Source: JAHOYW01 sp963664605
Lineage (GTDB): Bacteria > Verrucomicrobiota > Lentisphaeria > Victivallales > Victivallaceae
Assembly: GCA_963664605.1 (NCBI GenBank)
Contig: OY761536.1
Coordinates: 930,001 to 994,000 of the forward strand
Length of the DNA: 64,000 bases
Direction: 5' to 3'
Shown: positions 33,462-42,746 of the stretch, one piece after another
Layout: each line of letters begins with the position of its first letter
Numbering within the stretch: position 1 is the first letter of the stretch
Made by a program: the position numbers and the translations under genes
The notes under the pieces: model-generated
What the model was told of the DNA's origin: nothing
The model's input: the letters and a program-made list of their open reading frames with translations, nothing else
Databases searched by the model: none

Positions 33462-34055
33462 ATGAAAGCTCGGCTATTACTCGCAGTACTCGCAGTGGCA
33501 TTTTTCGGAATTCAAGGAATTAGTAAAGCTGAAGATACGGAGAAAAAGGATAGAAAAGCTAGATGGAAAGAAATGCAGGAATTGAGAAAAACAGACCCGG
33601 AAGCTTTCAAGGCCAAAATGAAGGAACTAAGGGAAAAGAGACAGGCTGAACAAAAAGCCAGGATGGAGAAACGGCTGGAAAAAATAAAAGAAAAAGATCC
33701 TGAAAAATATGCTGAAATAATGAAAAAAATGGAAGAGCGCAAAGCGGAAAGAAAAAAACTTGAAGAACTGCGCAAAACAGACCCGGAAGCTTTCAAAGCG
33801 AAAATGAAGGAACTAAGAGAAAAGAGACAGGCTGAACAAAAAGCCAGGATGGAGAAACGTCTGGAAAAAATAAAAGAAAAAGATCCTGAAAAATATGCTG
33901 AAATGAAGAAAAAAATGGAAGAAATGCAGGAATTGCGTAAAACAGATCCAAAAGCATGGAGAGAAAAAATGAAGGAAATGCGCAAAAAAAGGGGAGGATG
34001 GCGCAAAGGGAAAGGACGCAAGGGAAAAGAAAAAAGTGAAGAAGATAACGATTAA
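33462..34055 (+). CDS. Secreted Lys/Glu-rich repeat protein 2
   Basis: A protein of 197 residues with a signal peptide (MKARLLLAVLAVAFFG...SKA) nearly identical to that of protein 1. The mature chain has two long near-identical units of 62 residues, each holding LRKTDPEAFKAKMKELREKR and KIKEKDPEKYAE, then a third partial unit and a basic tail (GGWRKGKGRKGKEKS). It is predicted to be one long charged helix or coiled coil. AAGGAGA precedes the ATG. Each gene of the pair has its own leader and terminator, so they are separate transcription units. Function unknown. Confidence 0.85.
   Translation: MKARLLLAVLAVAFFGIQGISKAEDTEKKDRKARWKEMQELRKTDPEAFKAKMKELREKRQAEQKARMEKRLEKIKEKDPEKYAEIMKKMEERKAERKKLEELRKTDPEAFKAKMKELREKRQAEQKARMEKRLEKIKEKDPEKYAEMKKKMEEMQELRKTDPKAWREKMKEMRKKRGGWRKGKGRKGKEKSEEDND
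33588..33904 (+). repeat. Direct tandem repeat inside repeat protein 2
   Basis: Copies at 33588-33718 and 33774-33904 are 131 nt long, 186 nt (62 codons) apart, and differ at about four positions. The high DNA identity, not only protein identity, points to a recent internal duplication. A shorter diverged third unit starts near 33936. Confidence 0.85.
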
Positions 34056-34083
34056 GTCTTAACCAAATAACAAATAAAAAAAT

Positions 34084-34120
34084 AAAGAGGCAATTGCAAT
34101 TTCTGCAGTGCCTCTTTTTT
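34084..34120. terminator. Terminator after repeat protein 2 (possibly bidirectional)
   Basis: AAAGAGGCA...TTGCA and TGCAG-TGCCTCTTT form a long stem, with TTTTTTT on the plus side and A-rich sequence on the other. It separates the plus-strand gene from the convergent sulfatase gene, which ends at 34149, so it may also serve that transcript. Confidence 0.75.
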
Positions 34121-34148
34121 TGAACACATAAAGAATATGATGCCGTTT

Positions 34149-35603
34149 TTACCGCTGATATGGCACTCCCTCGCAATCCTGCTGCCAAACAATGATTTTT
34201 TGCAAAAGTTGATTTATTAATACAAGCTTATCTGGATCAGAGGTCATTTCTAGCGGATTATCCGTGTTCCTGGCCAAGTTAATTGTTTCCCCTGGATCAT
34301 TTTTGAGATCATAGAGTTCAGTTCCCAGAGGATCTTTTTCCATAATCAATTTGTACCCATTTTGAATAACCATTTTTCTGTCTAAAGTTTCTGCAAAGAC
34401 AGCGTCCCGTAATTCACGTGATGGGGCATGCATTATAGGAAGGAGGCTTTGGCTCATCATATCTTCAGGGGGATTGATTCCTGCAATATCAAGAATTGTA
34501 CCGAAAATATCAATATTTTGAACAAGTCCTGCGGGTGCGCTGGCCTTGAGGTCAAGGAAAGGAGCGCTGATTATCAACGGAACATGCAAGTTATCTTCAT
34601 ACAAGAAAAATTCCTTTTGAATCCCGCCACGTTCACCGATGAATTCACCATGATCGCTGGTAAATATAATTACTGTATTCTCATAAATTCCGGCATCTTT
34701 TAGTGCTTTTACAATCAAACCAACTTGATGGTCGACAAAAGTAACTGTTGCCAAATAACAGCGCCTCATAAAATTTATACGTTCAATAGATTCAGCGTCA
34801 TAGCCTTCATCATATGCAAATCCAGTGCGATCCGCACAAGCTTTTACATAAGCTTGAAAAGCTGGAGATTTTGATAGGTTTTGTAAAGGATCAAATACGG
34901 GATCGGGTATTTCCATTCTGTCGTACATATCGAAAAACCTTTTTGGGGGATCATATTGCTCATGAGGACTGCAAAATCCTACCTGCATGCAAAAAGGCTT
35001 TTGCAATTTCTTCGATAATTTTCTATTATTAATTATTTGCCGTACAGCCCGGGCCCCAATCAGTCCGTCTATATGGTCATATTCATCATATTGGCTTATC
35101 CAGGAACGCCCCAGTCTGAGGTCATCAGCCGTCTGTTGACGCTCTATTGGCAGATCGCGGTCCAAGAGATAATCGAAATACCAGCCGGATTCTTCGACTC
35201 CATTATTCACACTTGCTTTCCCTTCAGTCATCTGCTTATATTGAAAGCCGTGGTCTATAGCGCTGAAACAGGGATCGCGATATTGCTCCCATAAGTGCAG
35301 TTTGCCGACAAGCGCCGTATAATAGCCGTTGTCACGCAAAAGCGCCGGCCAGCAAATTTCGTCAGACGAAGGTGAATTAGAATTCGAATGACAATGATGT
35401 TGATTACAATATTTCCCGGTAATTATGCTTGCGCGCGCTGGTAAACATACCGGATTTGTGCTGTAGCAGTTTTGAAATCGAATGCCGTTTTGTGCAAGTT
35501 GATCAATGTTCGGGGTTATGGCACAGGGATGTCCATAACATCCCAGCATGTCGTGGCGCAATTGATCCGGCATTATGAAAATTATGTTAGGTCGTACTCT
35601 CAT
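34149..35603 (-). CDS. Sulfatase (S1 family, Cys-type)
   Basis: A protein of 484 residues with IIFIMPDQLRHDMLGCYG (metal-binding DQ) and the maturation motif C53-L-P-A-R57, in which Cys becomes formylglycine. VIIFTSDHGEFIG is the second metal site. It hydrolyses sulfate esters, probably of a marine-type or mucin-type glycan, in line with the adjacent CBM9-like, esterase and glycosidase-like genes. No signal peptide is evident at the chosen ATG (AAAGGAT upstream), so it could be cytoplasmic or have an unrecognised leader. It is the last gene of the locus. Confidence 0.92.
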   Translation of the reverse strand: MRVRPNIIFIMPDQLRHDMLGCYGHPCAITPNIDQLAQNGIRFQNCYSTNPVCLPARASIITGKYCNQHHCHSNSNSPSSDEICWPALLRDNGYYTALVGKLHLWEQYRDPCFSAIDHGFQYKQMTEGKASVNNGVEESGWYFDYLLDRDLPIERQQTADDLRLGRSWISQYDEYDHIDGLIGARAVRQIINNRKLSKKLQKPFCMQVGFCSPHEQYDPPKRFFDMYDRMEIPDPVFDPLQNLSKSPAFQAYVKACADRTGFAYDEGYDAESIERINFMRRCYLATVTFVDHQVGLIVKALKDAGIYENTVIIFTSDHGEFIGERGGIQKEFFLYEDNLHVPLIISAPFLDLKASAPAGLVQNIDIFGTILDIAGINPPEDMMSQSLLPIMHAPSRELRDAVFAETLDRKMVIQNGYKLIMEKDPLGTELYDLKNDPGETINLARNTDNPLEMTSDPDKLVLINQLLQKIIVWQQDCEGVPYQR

Positions 35604-35694
35604 TTTATAATCCTTTGTTTGATAAAGGTAATATTCCTGGGAAAATTCTATTTTTTCTGGCTTCCAATTTTAAAATATTCAAAATTTTTCATTT

Positions 35695-36996
35695 TTATTC
35701 TATGACAATGGCCTCTTTGTCGGTTGGCGAAATCCCGTCTGGGTCATTGACCCTTGCGCCTTTCGGAGCCGCCACAAACCCGTTACTCTGCAATGAATCG
35801 TTTGTTTCTTTCATCCAATTATCCAGCCTTGAGCGCATATCCGCCAAAACTTGAGCGCATCTCGCTTCGCCTGTAAGGTTGTGGGATTCATATGGATCAA
35901 AAAACAGATCATACAAAGCCTCCTCTACAGGAGATATCTCGCCCCAGCCATTGTCCATGTAAAGGCTTTTGGAAAAACCGTCGTCACAATTTATCAGGAC
36001 AGGTTTTTCTCTGTCGTCATAGCGTCTGATGTACTTCCAGCGCTTTGTCCTGGCGCAACGCTGGGGCTCATAAGCGGCATGATAGTTGACTTCCGCAAAG
36101 ACAGCCTCCCTGATGTAATCTTTTTTGCCGTTTACAAGAGGCAGGATGGATTTTCCCTGAAGCCGTTCCGGTTTATCTATTCCCGCGAGTTCACAAATAG
36201 TCGGATATATATCTACATGACTTACCATTTCATCGCAGATTTTTCCTCCGTCGAATCCTCCTGGCCCCCGCATTACAAGCATTACGCCGATACCTCCGTC
36301 AGTAAGGTTGCATTTCATTTTAGGGAAAGCTATTCCGTGATCCGTTGTGCATATTACAAGCGTGTTGTCGTCTAATCCGTTTTTTTCCAAGGCTTGGAGA
36401 ACCATTCCCATCTTTAAGTCCAGAGCTCTGGCGCTTGCTTTGAAGCGAGCCATATCTTCTCTCGTTTTCGGTGTATCCGGGCAAAGATACGGCGTGGCGC
36501 AGTAATCAGGGTTATCCAACGGGTGCTCAACAGGAAATTTTCTATGTGTCTCAAAGAAGCCGACAGATAGGAAAAACGGCTTATCCGGCGGATTGCTCAA
36601 GTATTCACATGCTGCCTCATGCGCGGTCAAAGCATTGCCGAGATAAGAATCATAGCCTATTGTCTTCCAAGCCTCATCTCCATGTGCTATATGTTGGACC
36701 CCGGCTAGAGCTGAGGTGTAGCCTGCAGCTTTCAGTTGATGGATAATATGATGCGAATAGTCATTTAGCAAAAAACCGCGGTGAGCAAGCCCTAGCATGC
36801 CATTGGTATGTGCGTATTCTCCAGTCAGGAGGCATGCTCGGCTGGGTGAACACGTTGGATTTGCGCAGAAGGCCTGGCGAAAAAGGACTCCGCCTTCAGC
36901 CAGAGACTGCAAATGAGGGGTTTCTATTGCATGTCCGTAGGGCTGTATGTACCTTCCAGTGTCGTGCGAATGCAGATAAAGAATATTTGGCTTCAT
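35695..36996 (-). CDS. Sulfatase (S1 family, sulfamidase-like)
   Basis: The start at 36996 (MKPNILYLHSHDTGRYIQPYG, 433 residues) is chosen because AGGA stands 7 nt upstream; an ATG at 37044 would add 16 charged residues with no family match. The activation motif is C49-S-P-S-R53, and VICTTDHGIAFPKMK gives the second metal site. LHSHDTGR and the short YGHAIETPHLQ opening resemble the heparan N-sulfatase/sulfamidase branch. The substrate remains open. It lies 83 nt downstream of the CBM9-like gene and 91 nt before the other sulfatase. Confidence 0.9.
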   Translation of the reverse strand: MKPNILYLHSHDTGRYIQPYGHAIETPHLQSLAEGGVLFRQAFCANPTCSPSRACLLTGEYAHTNGMLGLAHRGFLLNDYSHHIIHQLKAAGYTSALAGVQHIAHGDEAWKTIGYDSYLGNALTAHEAACEYLSNPPDKPFFLSVGFFETHRKFPVEHPLDNPDYCATPYLCPDTPKTREDMARFKASARALDLKMGMVLQALEKNGLDDNTLVICTTDHGIAFPKMKCNLTDGGIGVMLVMRGPGGFDGGKICDEMVSHVDIYPTICELAGIDKPERLQGKSILPLVNGKKDYIREAVFAEVNYHAAYEPQRCARTKRWKYIRRYDDREKPVLINCDDGFSKSLYMDNGWGEISPVEEALYDLFFDPYESHNLTGEARCAQVLADMRSRLDNWMKETNDSLQSNGFVAAPKGARVNDPDGISPTDKEAIVIE

Positions 36997-37078
36997 TTTT
37001 TTGTCCTGGTTTTTATTATTTATACTTGACCTTTGCTTACTCAAACGCTATAATCTGTTTAACGGCAAAAATCAAAAT

Positions 37079-37894
37079 TCAGTTGATCTTATTGTTTGTA
37101 TTCAGTTTTTGCGAGTTTATATTTTGTTGTTTCTCAGAAAAATATATTTTACCAAAAAGTCCTGGTCTATGAGCGCTATTATCAGCTCCAATTGGAGACC
37201 ATGACATAAATTCACGATTATCCTCTACATTGTGATAGTAAAAATTTGCTCTCCATTGTGTGCCTGCATGTATCTTTCGTTTTGCGCCTTTTGTTTGCAA
37301 TTGTTTAATCGGCAGAGCTATTTCCAAGTTCCAGCCACTATCAATATCAGAAGAATTGTTTATAGTGCCATTAAGCCTAATACTAGAGTTGATTTCAAGG
37401 TTAAGAGAATTTACCATTTCGCATGCTCCTTTATGATATAACTCGGGATAAGAATGGTAGTTGACAAAAAAAGTGTCAAAAATAGTATTTCCAGGAGTAA
37501 TATCTATTTCAAAATAGGTCAACTGATGGTGTGATCCCGCTTCTGTATCCAAATAGAATTCTATACAGTCATCCTGCCATACTTTACTGTCTCTTTCCGT
37601 GTGTGAGGCAATAAGGTTATGGTCTTTTATTTCTGCCCCAATATATACATAATTGTCATCCCAAAGCATTTTTACAGCTACAGAAGCGTTTGATGTGCCG
37701 GGCCGATGATACTTGATTGGTAAAATATCAGCTGCCTGCCACTGTTTATCATTAAGCCTGCCGTCTACTGTTGGAGGTGTTGCTGTTTCCTGACAATTAT
37801 ACACCAGTTGTGATTCTTGTGAATTTCGGTTAATGCAGCCTGTAAACATAACCCATGTCAGTAGCAGGATTGTAAAGACTAATTTCATTTTCAT
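37079..37894 (-). CDS. CBM9-like lipoprotein
   Basis: A protein of 271 residues with a lipoprotein signal peptide ending at lipobox FTGC20. The remainder matches the carbohydrate-binding family 9-like fold: VDGRLNDKQWQAADILPI, VKMLWDDNYVYIGAEIKD, and DDCIEFYLDTEAGSHHQLTYFEID. It is predicted to be membrane-anchored and to bind glycan for the neighbouring sulfatases and esterase. AAGGAAA lies 10 nt before the ATG. Confidence 0.85.
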   Translation of the reverse strand: MKMKLVFTILLLTWVMFTGCINRNSQESQLVYNCQETATPPTVDGRLNDKQWQAADILPIKYHRPGTSNASVAVKMLWDDNYVYIGAEIKDHNLIASHTERDSKVWQDDCIEFYLDTEAGSHHQLTYFEIDITPGNTIFDTFFVNYHSYPELYHKGACEMVNSLNLEINSSIRLNGTINNSSDIDSGWNLEIALPIKQLQTKGAKRKIHAGTQWRANFYYHNVEDNREFMSWSPIGADNSAHRPGLFGKIYFSEKQQNINSQKLNTNNKIN

Positions 37895-38022
37895 TGTTAA
37901 TATTTTCCTTGGATATTAATCAGTCATTATAATTTTCTTCCAGATTTTTACTCAGCTTTATGATGTGATTCTTTACGATATATCACAAATCAGGGGTTAT
38001 TTTGTATCAGGAAATATTTACT

Positions 38023-38856
38023 TTATTTAAGCGTAAACCCTCCTTTCAGGTAACCGATGGATACCAGGAATTTATCTGTTTCAATAAGCGTTTTTTCTTT
38101 GAAGAGTTTTTTCCTGAAGAATCCATGTGGCTGGTCTTTATATAGATGAAGATCGCAGCGGGAGCCAGCTTCTTCCATTAATTTTTTGTATTTTTCCGCG
38201 GTAGCAACTGGAATAAGATTGTCTCTTGTTCCCAGGAAAACAATTGTCGGAGGCGCACCTTTCCTGATATTATTCATGGGTGAAAAGTTTTCCCAATACT
38301 CTTTTACCCGTGTATAACCGTAACCTCCGGGGCCATTATCAAAAACCGGATTAAACAAGACCAGCGCATCTGGACGACAGCTGACTGATGTATCGTCGCC
38401 CTCTTCATTAAATCCTTTTGCCAATGCTGCTGCTGCTGCAACATGGCCACCGGCGGACCCTCCGCCGGCAGCAATTTTATTGGGATCAACACCCAACTCT
38501 TTGGCGTGAGAGCGAACCCAGCGCATGGCAGATTTTCCATCTTTCACACATGAATCAGGATTGGTCTTATGTCGCCTTTGAGTACGGTAGTCAGCGCAAA
38601 CAGCAACCATTCCCCGGGACGCAAGGTATTTACTTTGTGAGTAAAATTGACTAGGGCCGCCGACAACCCAGCCCCCGCCAAAGAAGAAGATAATTGCAGG
38701 CGCCTTGTCACTGCTTTTATGGTTCGGCGGGTTAAAAATATGTAACTTTAGCGTCACATCACCAACCATTTTATATTCCACAATCTTGTCAGGTTTTGCT
38801 TTTGCATTACTTGACAATGCTAAAAACAACACTAATAAAACAGATAAAAATTTCAT
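38023..38856 (-). CDS. Secreted alpha/beta-hydrolase (carbohydrate esterase-like)
   Basis: A protein of 277 residues with a signal peptide (KFLSVLLVLFLALSSNAKA). The acetyl-esterase-like fold shows FFFGGGWVVGG (oxyanion hole), GGGSAGGHVA (nucleophile Ser), TRDNLIPVA (Asp) and KDQPHGFF (His). Such enzymes sit in polysaccharide loci and remove acetyl or other acyl groups from glycans. AAAGGAT precedes the ATG, and it lies 44 nt downstream of the 992-residue protein gene on the same strand. Confidence 0.85.
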   Translation of the reverse strand: MKFLSVLLVLFLALSSNAKAKPDKIVEYKMVGDVTLKLHIFNPPNHKSSDKAPAIIFFFGGGWVVGGPSQFYSQSKYLASRGMVAVCADYRTQRRHKTNPDSCVKDGKSAMRWVRSHAKELGVDPNKIAAGGGSAGGHVAAAAALAKGFNEEGDDTSVSCRPDALVLFNPVFDNGPGGYGYTRVKEYWENFSPMNNIRKGAPPTIVFLGTRDNLIPVATAEKYKKLMEEAGSRCDLHLYKDQPHGFFRKKLFKEKTLIETDKFLVSIGYLKGGFTLK

Positions 38857-38900
38857 ATCAAAATCCTTTCATTATTAAAATTTCTAAACAAACCACATGA

Positions 38901-41879
38901 TTAATGTGTTTCGTTAAGTTCATAAAATTTCCCTTTAGGAATGCCGCAAGCTATTACTGCGTCAAATATTTCTGCTGATTCCAGCGCCTTCCATAAATCA
39001 ATCCAAAGCTTATTCTGCATGAGTCCATTTAATTTAACTGCCAGTTGTTTAATTTTCGGGTTTTTGCTTCTATTCAGAATACTCTTGACTTGATTACATC
39101 TGTCTTTTAATGTGTCTAAATAAAATTTACCGGCAGTTATATCAGCCGTATCAACCAACATCTTTCCCTTTTCCGAATGTAAAACGGCAACAGAATAGCC
39201 ATCTATTTCAATATCAACATCTACAGATTTCCCGTCTGCATGTACTGTCTTCCTACTCCCTCCGGTATTTATGACTATGTTTCCGGCAGTTTTACAAGTA
39301 AGCCGCAGCGATGCTTTGGCCGGGGCGTAGGATTCGTTAGCTAGATAAATCCAACTTTTACCATCCACTTGAGCGATGTAAATGCCCACTGGCTGCCGCG
39401 AACAGTCCTCTTTTGTGAACGGAACAGCTGGGAGGGAGCGGTATGCTTTGGCGAATTTTCTCAAGTCCTCCTCTCTGCCCATTGGCGCTCCAAATCCGCC
39501 CCATATGGCGTATTGCGGATCATAGCTGTTCATCGCGTGGGCAAATGGTTCCAGTTCAAATGGTTCAGTAGGAACCAAGGTGCCCACCAGCCATACCTGA
39601 ACTTTATCAAACCAGTTTTTTTGGGCTTTGCAAACAAAGTCGTCCAAGCGGCTTTCGTAATAAGAATAGAATGAAAGTACTCCCGTAGCAATTCCCGGAA
39701 CTTTAACGGTATTGTCGTATTTTTCCATAAAATGCTTCTCATGGTTGTATTGCCATCCTCCCCTTTTACCTAAAAGATGATGAACAAAGTCTCCCCCATC
39801 CCTGCGGTAGCGCAATATTACTATGTTGTTCATGTCTTTTAGCAGAGAAATGTCCAGTCCCTTCTCGTTTCGCGCGTATTTCTTTGGATCGAATCCGGTA
39901 TCTCTGAGGATGGGCCAATTATCCTCGTCTCTGAACCTTGGAGCAAAATTGCTGACATAAAATCCCATAAACAGTTTTGAATCTTTTTGGATCGACGAAA
40001 GTGTGCTGGAAATTCTTTTAAGGAAGTCTGCGATTTTTTTGCAGCGCCAGGCTATGAACTCCTCTTTCTTGTTATGAGTCAAATATTTATAGCGTTTGTT
40101 GAAGCGATCAGGTGTGTTGCCGCCAGGCACCTTTATGCCCGTTTCTTTTTCAAAAAGTTTTATAACCGAATCGCCATAACCATAGGATAAATCAGTATAT
40201 ATGCATGAATTCCCTTTTACGCGCATTTGTATTCCTTTGAATGAGGAATGTGTTTTATAGCGTTCAGCGATTTCCCTTATGATTTTTATAATATAATTTT
40301 GCCAGTCCGGATCCAGAGGTTCGTATTTCATGCCTCTATAAAATGATTTTGTTCCAGGAGTATAATGATTCCCATTTTTATCAACACAGCAATATGTCGT
40401 TGGTGGAATGCCTTTGCGTTTCATTTCGTTCTCAAAGTTAAAAAACTTGACCCCTGTATCTATATCAGGAACAAATGTCAGATTTTCCCGGTCAAACAGC
40501 GAAAAATACATTTCAAGGATGTCTTTTCTGAAAGGGTCAGAAGCTAAATGACCATCATCATAGCGACTGCGATGGTTGAGTAGCTCGGAGGGATAGATAG
40601 CATCGTCATAACCCAAACTTAGATAATGGATCGTATCTAAGCCGCAGAATTTCATATAGTCAATTAAGTGTAAGGCCGACTTATAGAAATAGTTCCACCT
40701 GCGTTCGTTACGGTACTTTTTTGCTCTGATTTTTATTTTGTCTGTGAGCCCGCCAAAATTGTGCGGAGCCTTGGCTTCTTCATAAAATAATCCGAGGTGA
40801 CGTCCTTCTTTTCCGGTGGATTCTATCCGGCATTGCGGAAGTCCGTCAGGTAAACGGTAAAGGCGAATTTTCCCAACAGCGGCTCTATGGCCCGCCAGGC
40901 GATTAGTTATTACTATGGCAGCTTTATAAGATTTGGGCCAGAAGTATATGCGATGATACCTGACCGTATTGCTGTTAGGATACCGCCCTCCGCAAATAAC
41001 CCCGGAATTAATCTGCAGACCTCGAAGATTACCAAATAAATCACCTTCAAATATGGATACACCGAACACACGCCAGGCATCATCCGGATAAGAAATTTCC
41101 AGCATATGGGGTTTGCCAAGCTCCTTGATTTTTAACTTATATGCAAACCATGATATATTACTACGATGTTCAGGCAGGATAACTTTGGGTGTTCTTGCGG
41201 GAAACATGTGGTGTCCTTTGCTGCCGGTGTACCTGAAAGTACCTAACTTGCTATTTTTCACCGTGCTGTCTCCAAATTCCAAATATTGGCCGGAAACAGG
41301 TGGCGCGGCGCAGTTTATTTCTTCGACAAGCACTTTTTTCAGTTCAGCCGGGCGAACAGTTTTTTTGTGAGGATCTATAACTACAAACTCCATCACCGCA
41401 TTTCCGTGTTTACGAATTTCCTTCTTTATTTCTTTATCTGCAAAGCCGCTTAACGTACATTTTGCTTTATAAACCCCATCTTTCTCAGGAAGCGGCAAAT
41501 TAATTGGAAAAGAATGTATTCCCGGATGACAGTCAACCGTAGCGGAAGCACTTCCCGGCATTTTACTGCCGTTTATTCTAGCCGTATATTTTATCCCGCT
41601 GAATACTTGATCTGTGTGATTATTTATCACCAGCTTTAATTTTAGTTTTTGTCCAGGGGAAAACACCGTACTGGAATGACTTGTCGAAAGCATTACTTCT
41701 ATTTTTGCCCCTTTCCTGGCAGGCTTTTTCCCATGTGTGAATGGGGAAAGTGTAAAGATAAATATTCCTGTGAGTAAAATATGCAAAATTAAGTTTTTAC
41801 ATGCAATTCTCCTTTTCGTAAATAGTTGTAATAATGGAATCTCTGCATTTTCTAGTATTTTTCTCTTTTCTTCAATCAT
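38901..41879 (-). CDS. Large secreted protein, putative glycoside hydrolase-like
   Basis: A protein of 992 residues, not matched to a named family with certainty. After a 27-residue charged start comes a hydrophobic signal/anchor (LILHILLTGIFIFTL), then a beta-rich domain resembling a bacterial Ig/NEW3-like module (FSPGQKLKLKLVINNHTDQVF). A middle region (about 395-760) reads like a TIM barrel (HLIDYMKFCGLDTIHYLSLGYDD, FVPDIDTGVKFF, FKGIQMRVKGNSCIYTDLSYGYGD, SKLFMGFYVSNF), similar in style to GHL10-type glycosidases. A beta domain and helical tail follow. Candidate acidic residues exist, but a catalytic pair cannot be assigned. It lies upstream of the esterase, CBM9-like and sulfatase genes. 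Confidence 0.75.
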   Translation of the reverse strand: MIEEKRKILENAEIPLLQLFTKRRIACKNLILHILLTGIFIFTLSPFTHGKKPARKGAKIEVMLSTSHSSTVFSPGQKLKLKLVINNHTDQVFSGIKYTARINGSKMPGSASATVDCHPGIHSFPINLPLPEKDGVYKAKCTLSGFADKEIKKEIRKHGNAVMEFVVIDPHKKTVRPAELKKVLVEEINCAAPPVSGQYLEFGDSTVKNSKLGTFRYTGSKGHHMFPARTPKVILPEHRSNISWFAYKLKIKELGKPHMLEISYPDDAWRVFGVSIFEGDLFGNLRGLQINSGVICGGRYPNSNTVRYHRIYFWPKSYKAAIVITNRLAGHRAAVGKIRLYRLPDGLPQCRIESTGKEGRHLGLFYEEAKAPHNFGGLTDKIKIRAKKYRNERRWNYFYKSALHLIDYMKFCGLDTIHYLSLGYDDAIYPSELLNHRSRYDDGHLASDPFRKDILEMYFSLFDRENLTFVPDIDTGVKFFNFENEMKRKGIPPTTYCCVDKNGNHYTPGTKSFYRGMKYEPLDPDWQNYIIKIIREIAERYKTHSSFKGIQMRVKGNSCIYTDLSYGYGDSVIKLFEKETGIKVPGGNTPDRFNKRYKYLTHNKKEEFIAWRCKKIADFLKRISSTLSSIQKDSKLFMGFYVSNFAPRFRDEDNWPILRDTGFDPKKYARNEKGLDISLLKDMNNIVILRYRRDGGDFVHHLLGKRGGWQYNHEKHFMEKYDNTVKVPGIATGVLSFYSYYESRLDDFVCKAQKNWFDKVQVWLVGTLVPTEPFELEPFAHAMNSYDPQYAIWGGFGAPMGREEDLRKFAKAYRSLPAVPFTKEDCSRQPVGIYIAQVDGKSWIYLANESYAPAKASLRLTCKTAGNIVINTGGSRKTVHADGKSVDVDIEIDGYSVAVLHSEKGKMLVDTADITAGKFYLDTLKDRCNQVKSILNRSKNPKIKQLAVKLNGLMQNKLWIDLWKALESAEIFDAVIACGIPKGKFYELNETH

Positions 41880-41991
41880 CTTGTTACCTTTCCTTTATAA
41901 ATCTTATTATTTTCTATATTTGAAATTATCACGGAAGCTTATCCGGCATTCTGACAGATAAACACTGCTATATTACATATAAACTGACTCA

Positions 41992-42636
41992 TTAATCTTC
42001 ACTGCCGTCGCAATACCATAGGGGACGGCTTGAAACCACATCTGCGGTTTTCATGTTTTCCACATGCGTATCATAAAAGCAAACATTGGCAGATGAATTG
42101 TGCCTGTAGGCTACTTTTCTGGAATCTGCAATTTCACCAACATATCCAGTTCTCCTGCTCCAATCAACGCCTCTGGTGAGCGCATCAACAAATTGCAGAC
42201 GTCGCGACGCTGAAGTAATTTTACTTCTGTGCCGGGCATAACCAGTGGAAGCTGTATCAGTAAAATTTATCCCATAACTATAAGATAAAAAAATCTCATT
42301 GGGATGATTGTTCGGTCTGTTCTCTAAGCAATAAAGAGCCTTGGGGCATGCATAGTCTTCTGCCCAGACACCAGCATTTTCCCCCATCGCCACCATGAAT
42401 ATTCTATTTTTGTCCCAGGGATAAGAACCACTTGCTTGCGGGTACCATCCATCAGATACATCGGCATATTGTTCACTCGCTGTTCCTAATTGTTTTAGAA
42501 TTGATGTACAATAAGTTAGCTTAGCTCTGTCACGGGCCTTACTTAATGCCGGCAACAGCATTGAGGCAAGAATCGCTATAATAGCGATCACAACTAAGAG
42601 TTCAATCAATGTAAAACTTGTTTTTCTCTTTCTCAT
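41992..42636 (-). CDS. Type II pseudopilin-like protein with H-x9-D motif
   Basis: A protein of 214 residues. RKRKTSFTLIELLVVIAIIAILASM is the prepilin N-terminal methylation motif with its hydrophobic helix, followed by LLPALSKARDRAK, the typical Lentisphaerota/Planctomycetota form. The C-terminus has RHNSSANVCFYDTHVE, an H-x9-DT variant of the H-x9-DG motif. The ATG at 42636 is set by AAGGAG 8 nt upstream; an in-frame ATG at 42681 would add 15 residues. These pseudopilins often sit beside sulfatase and glycosidase genes and may help display or export them. Confidence 0.88.
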   Translation of the reverse strand: MRKRKTSFTLIELLVVIAIIAILASMLLPALSKARDRAKLTYCTSILKQLGTASEQYADVSDGWYPQASGSYPWDKNRIFMVAMGENAGVWAEDYACPKALYCLENRPNNHPNEIFLSYSYGINFTDTASTGYARHRSKITSASRRLQFVDALTRGVDWSRRTGYVGEIADSRKVAYRHNSSANVCFYDTHVENMKTADVVSSRPLWYCDGSED

Positions 42637-42746
42637 TTTTCTGCTCCTTATTTGGTGTTTACTTACTAAAGTTGCTTTCACCCGAAAAAATTCTGTCTTT
42701 TCCCGGATCGACTAATTTTAACATTTGTTTCATTTTTAAATTTAAA

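Noticed and set aside
33512..34021. Long open frame opposite the Lys/Glu repeat gene (169 codons, minus strand)
   Set aside because: It is the Ser/Phe/Leu-rich antisense shadow of AAA/GAA-rich codons, with no ribosome site; the plus frame has a signal peptide and terminator.
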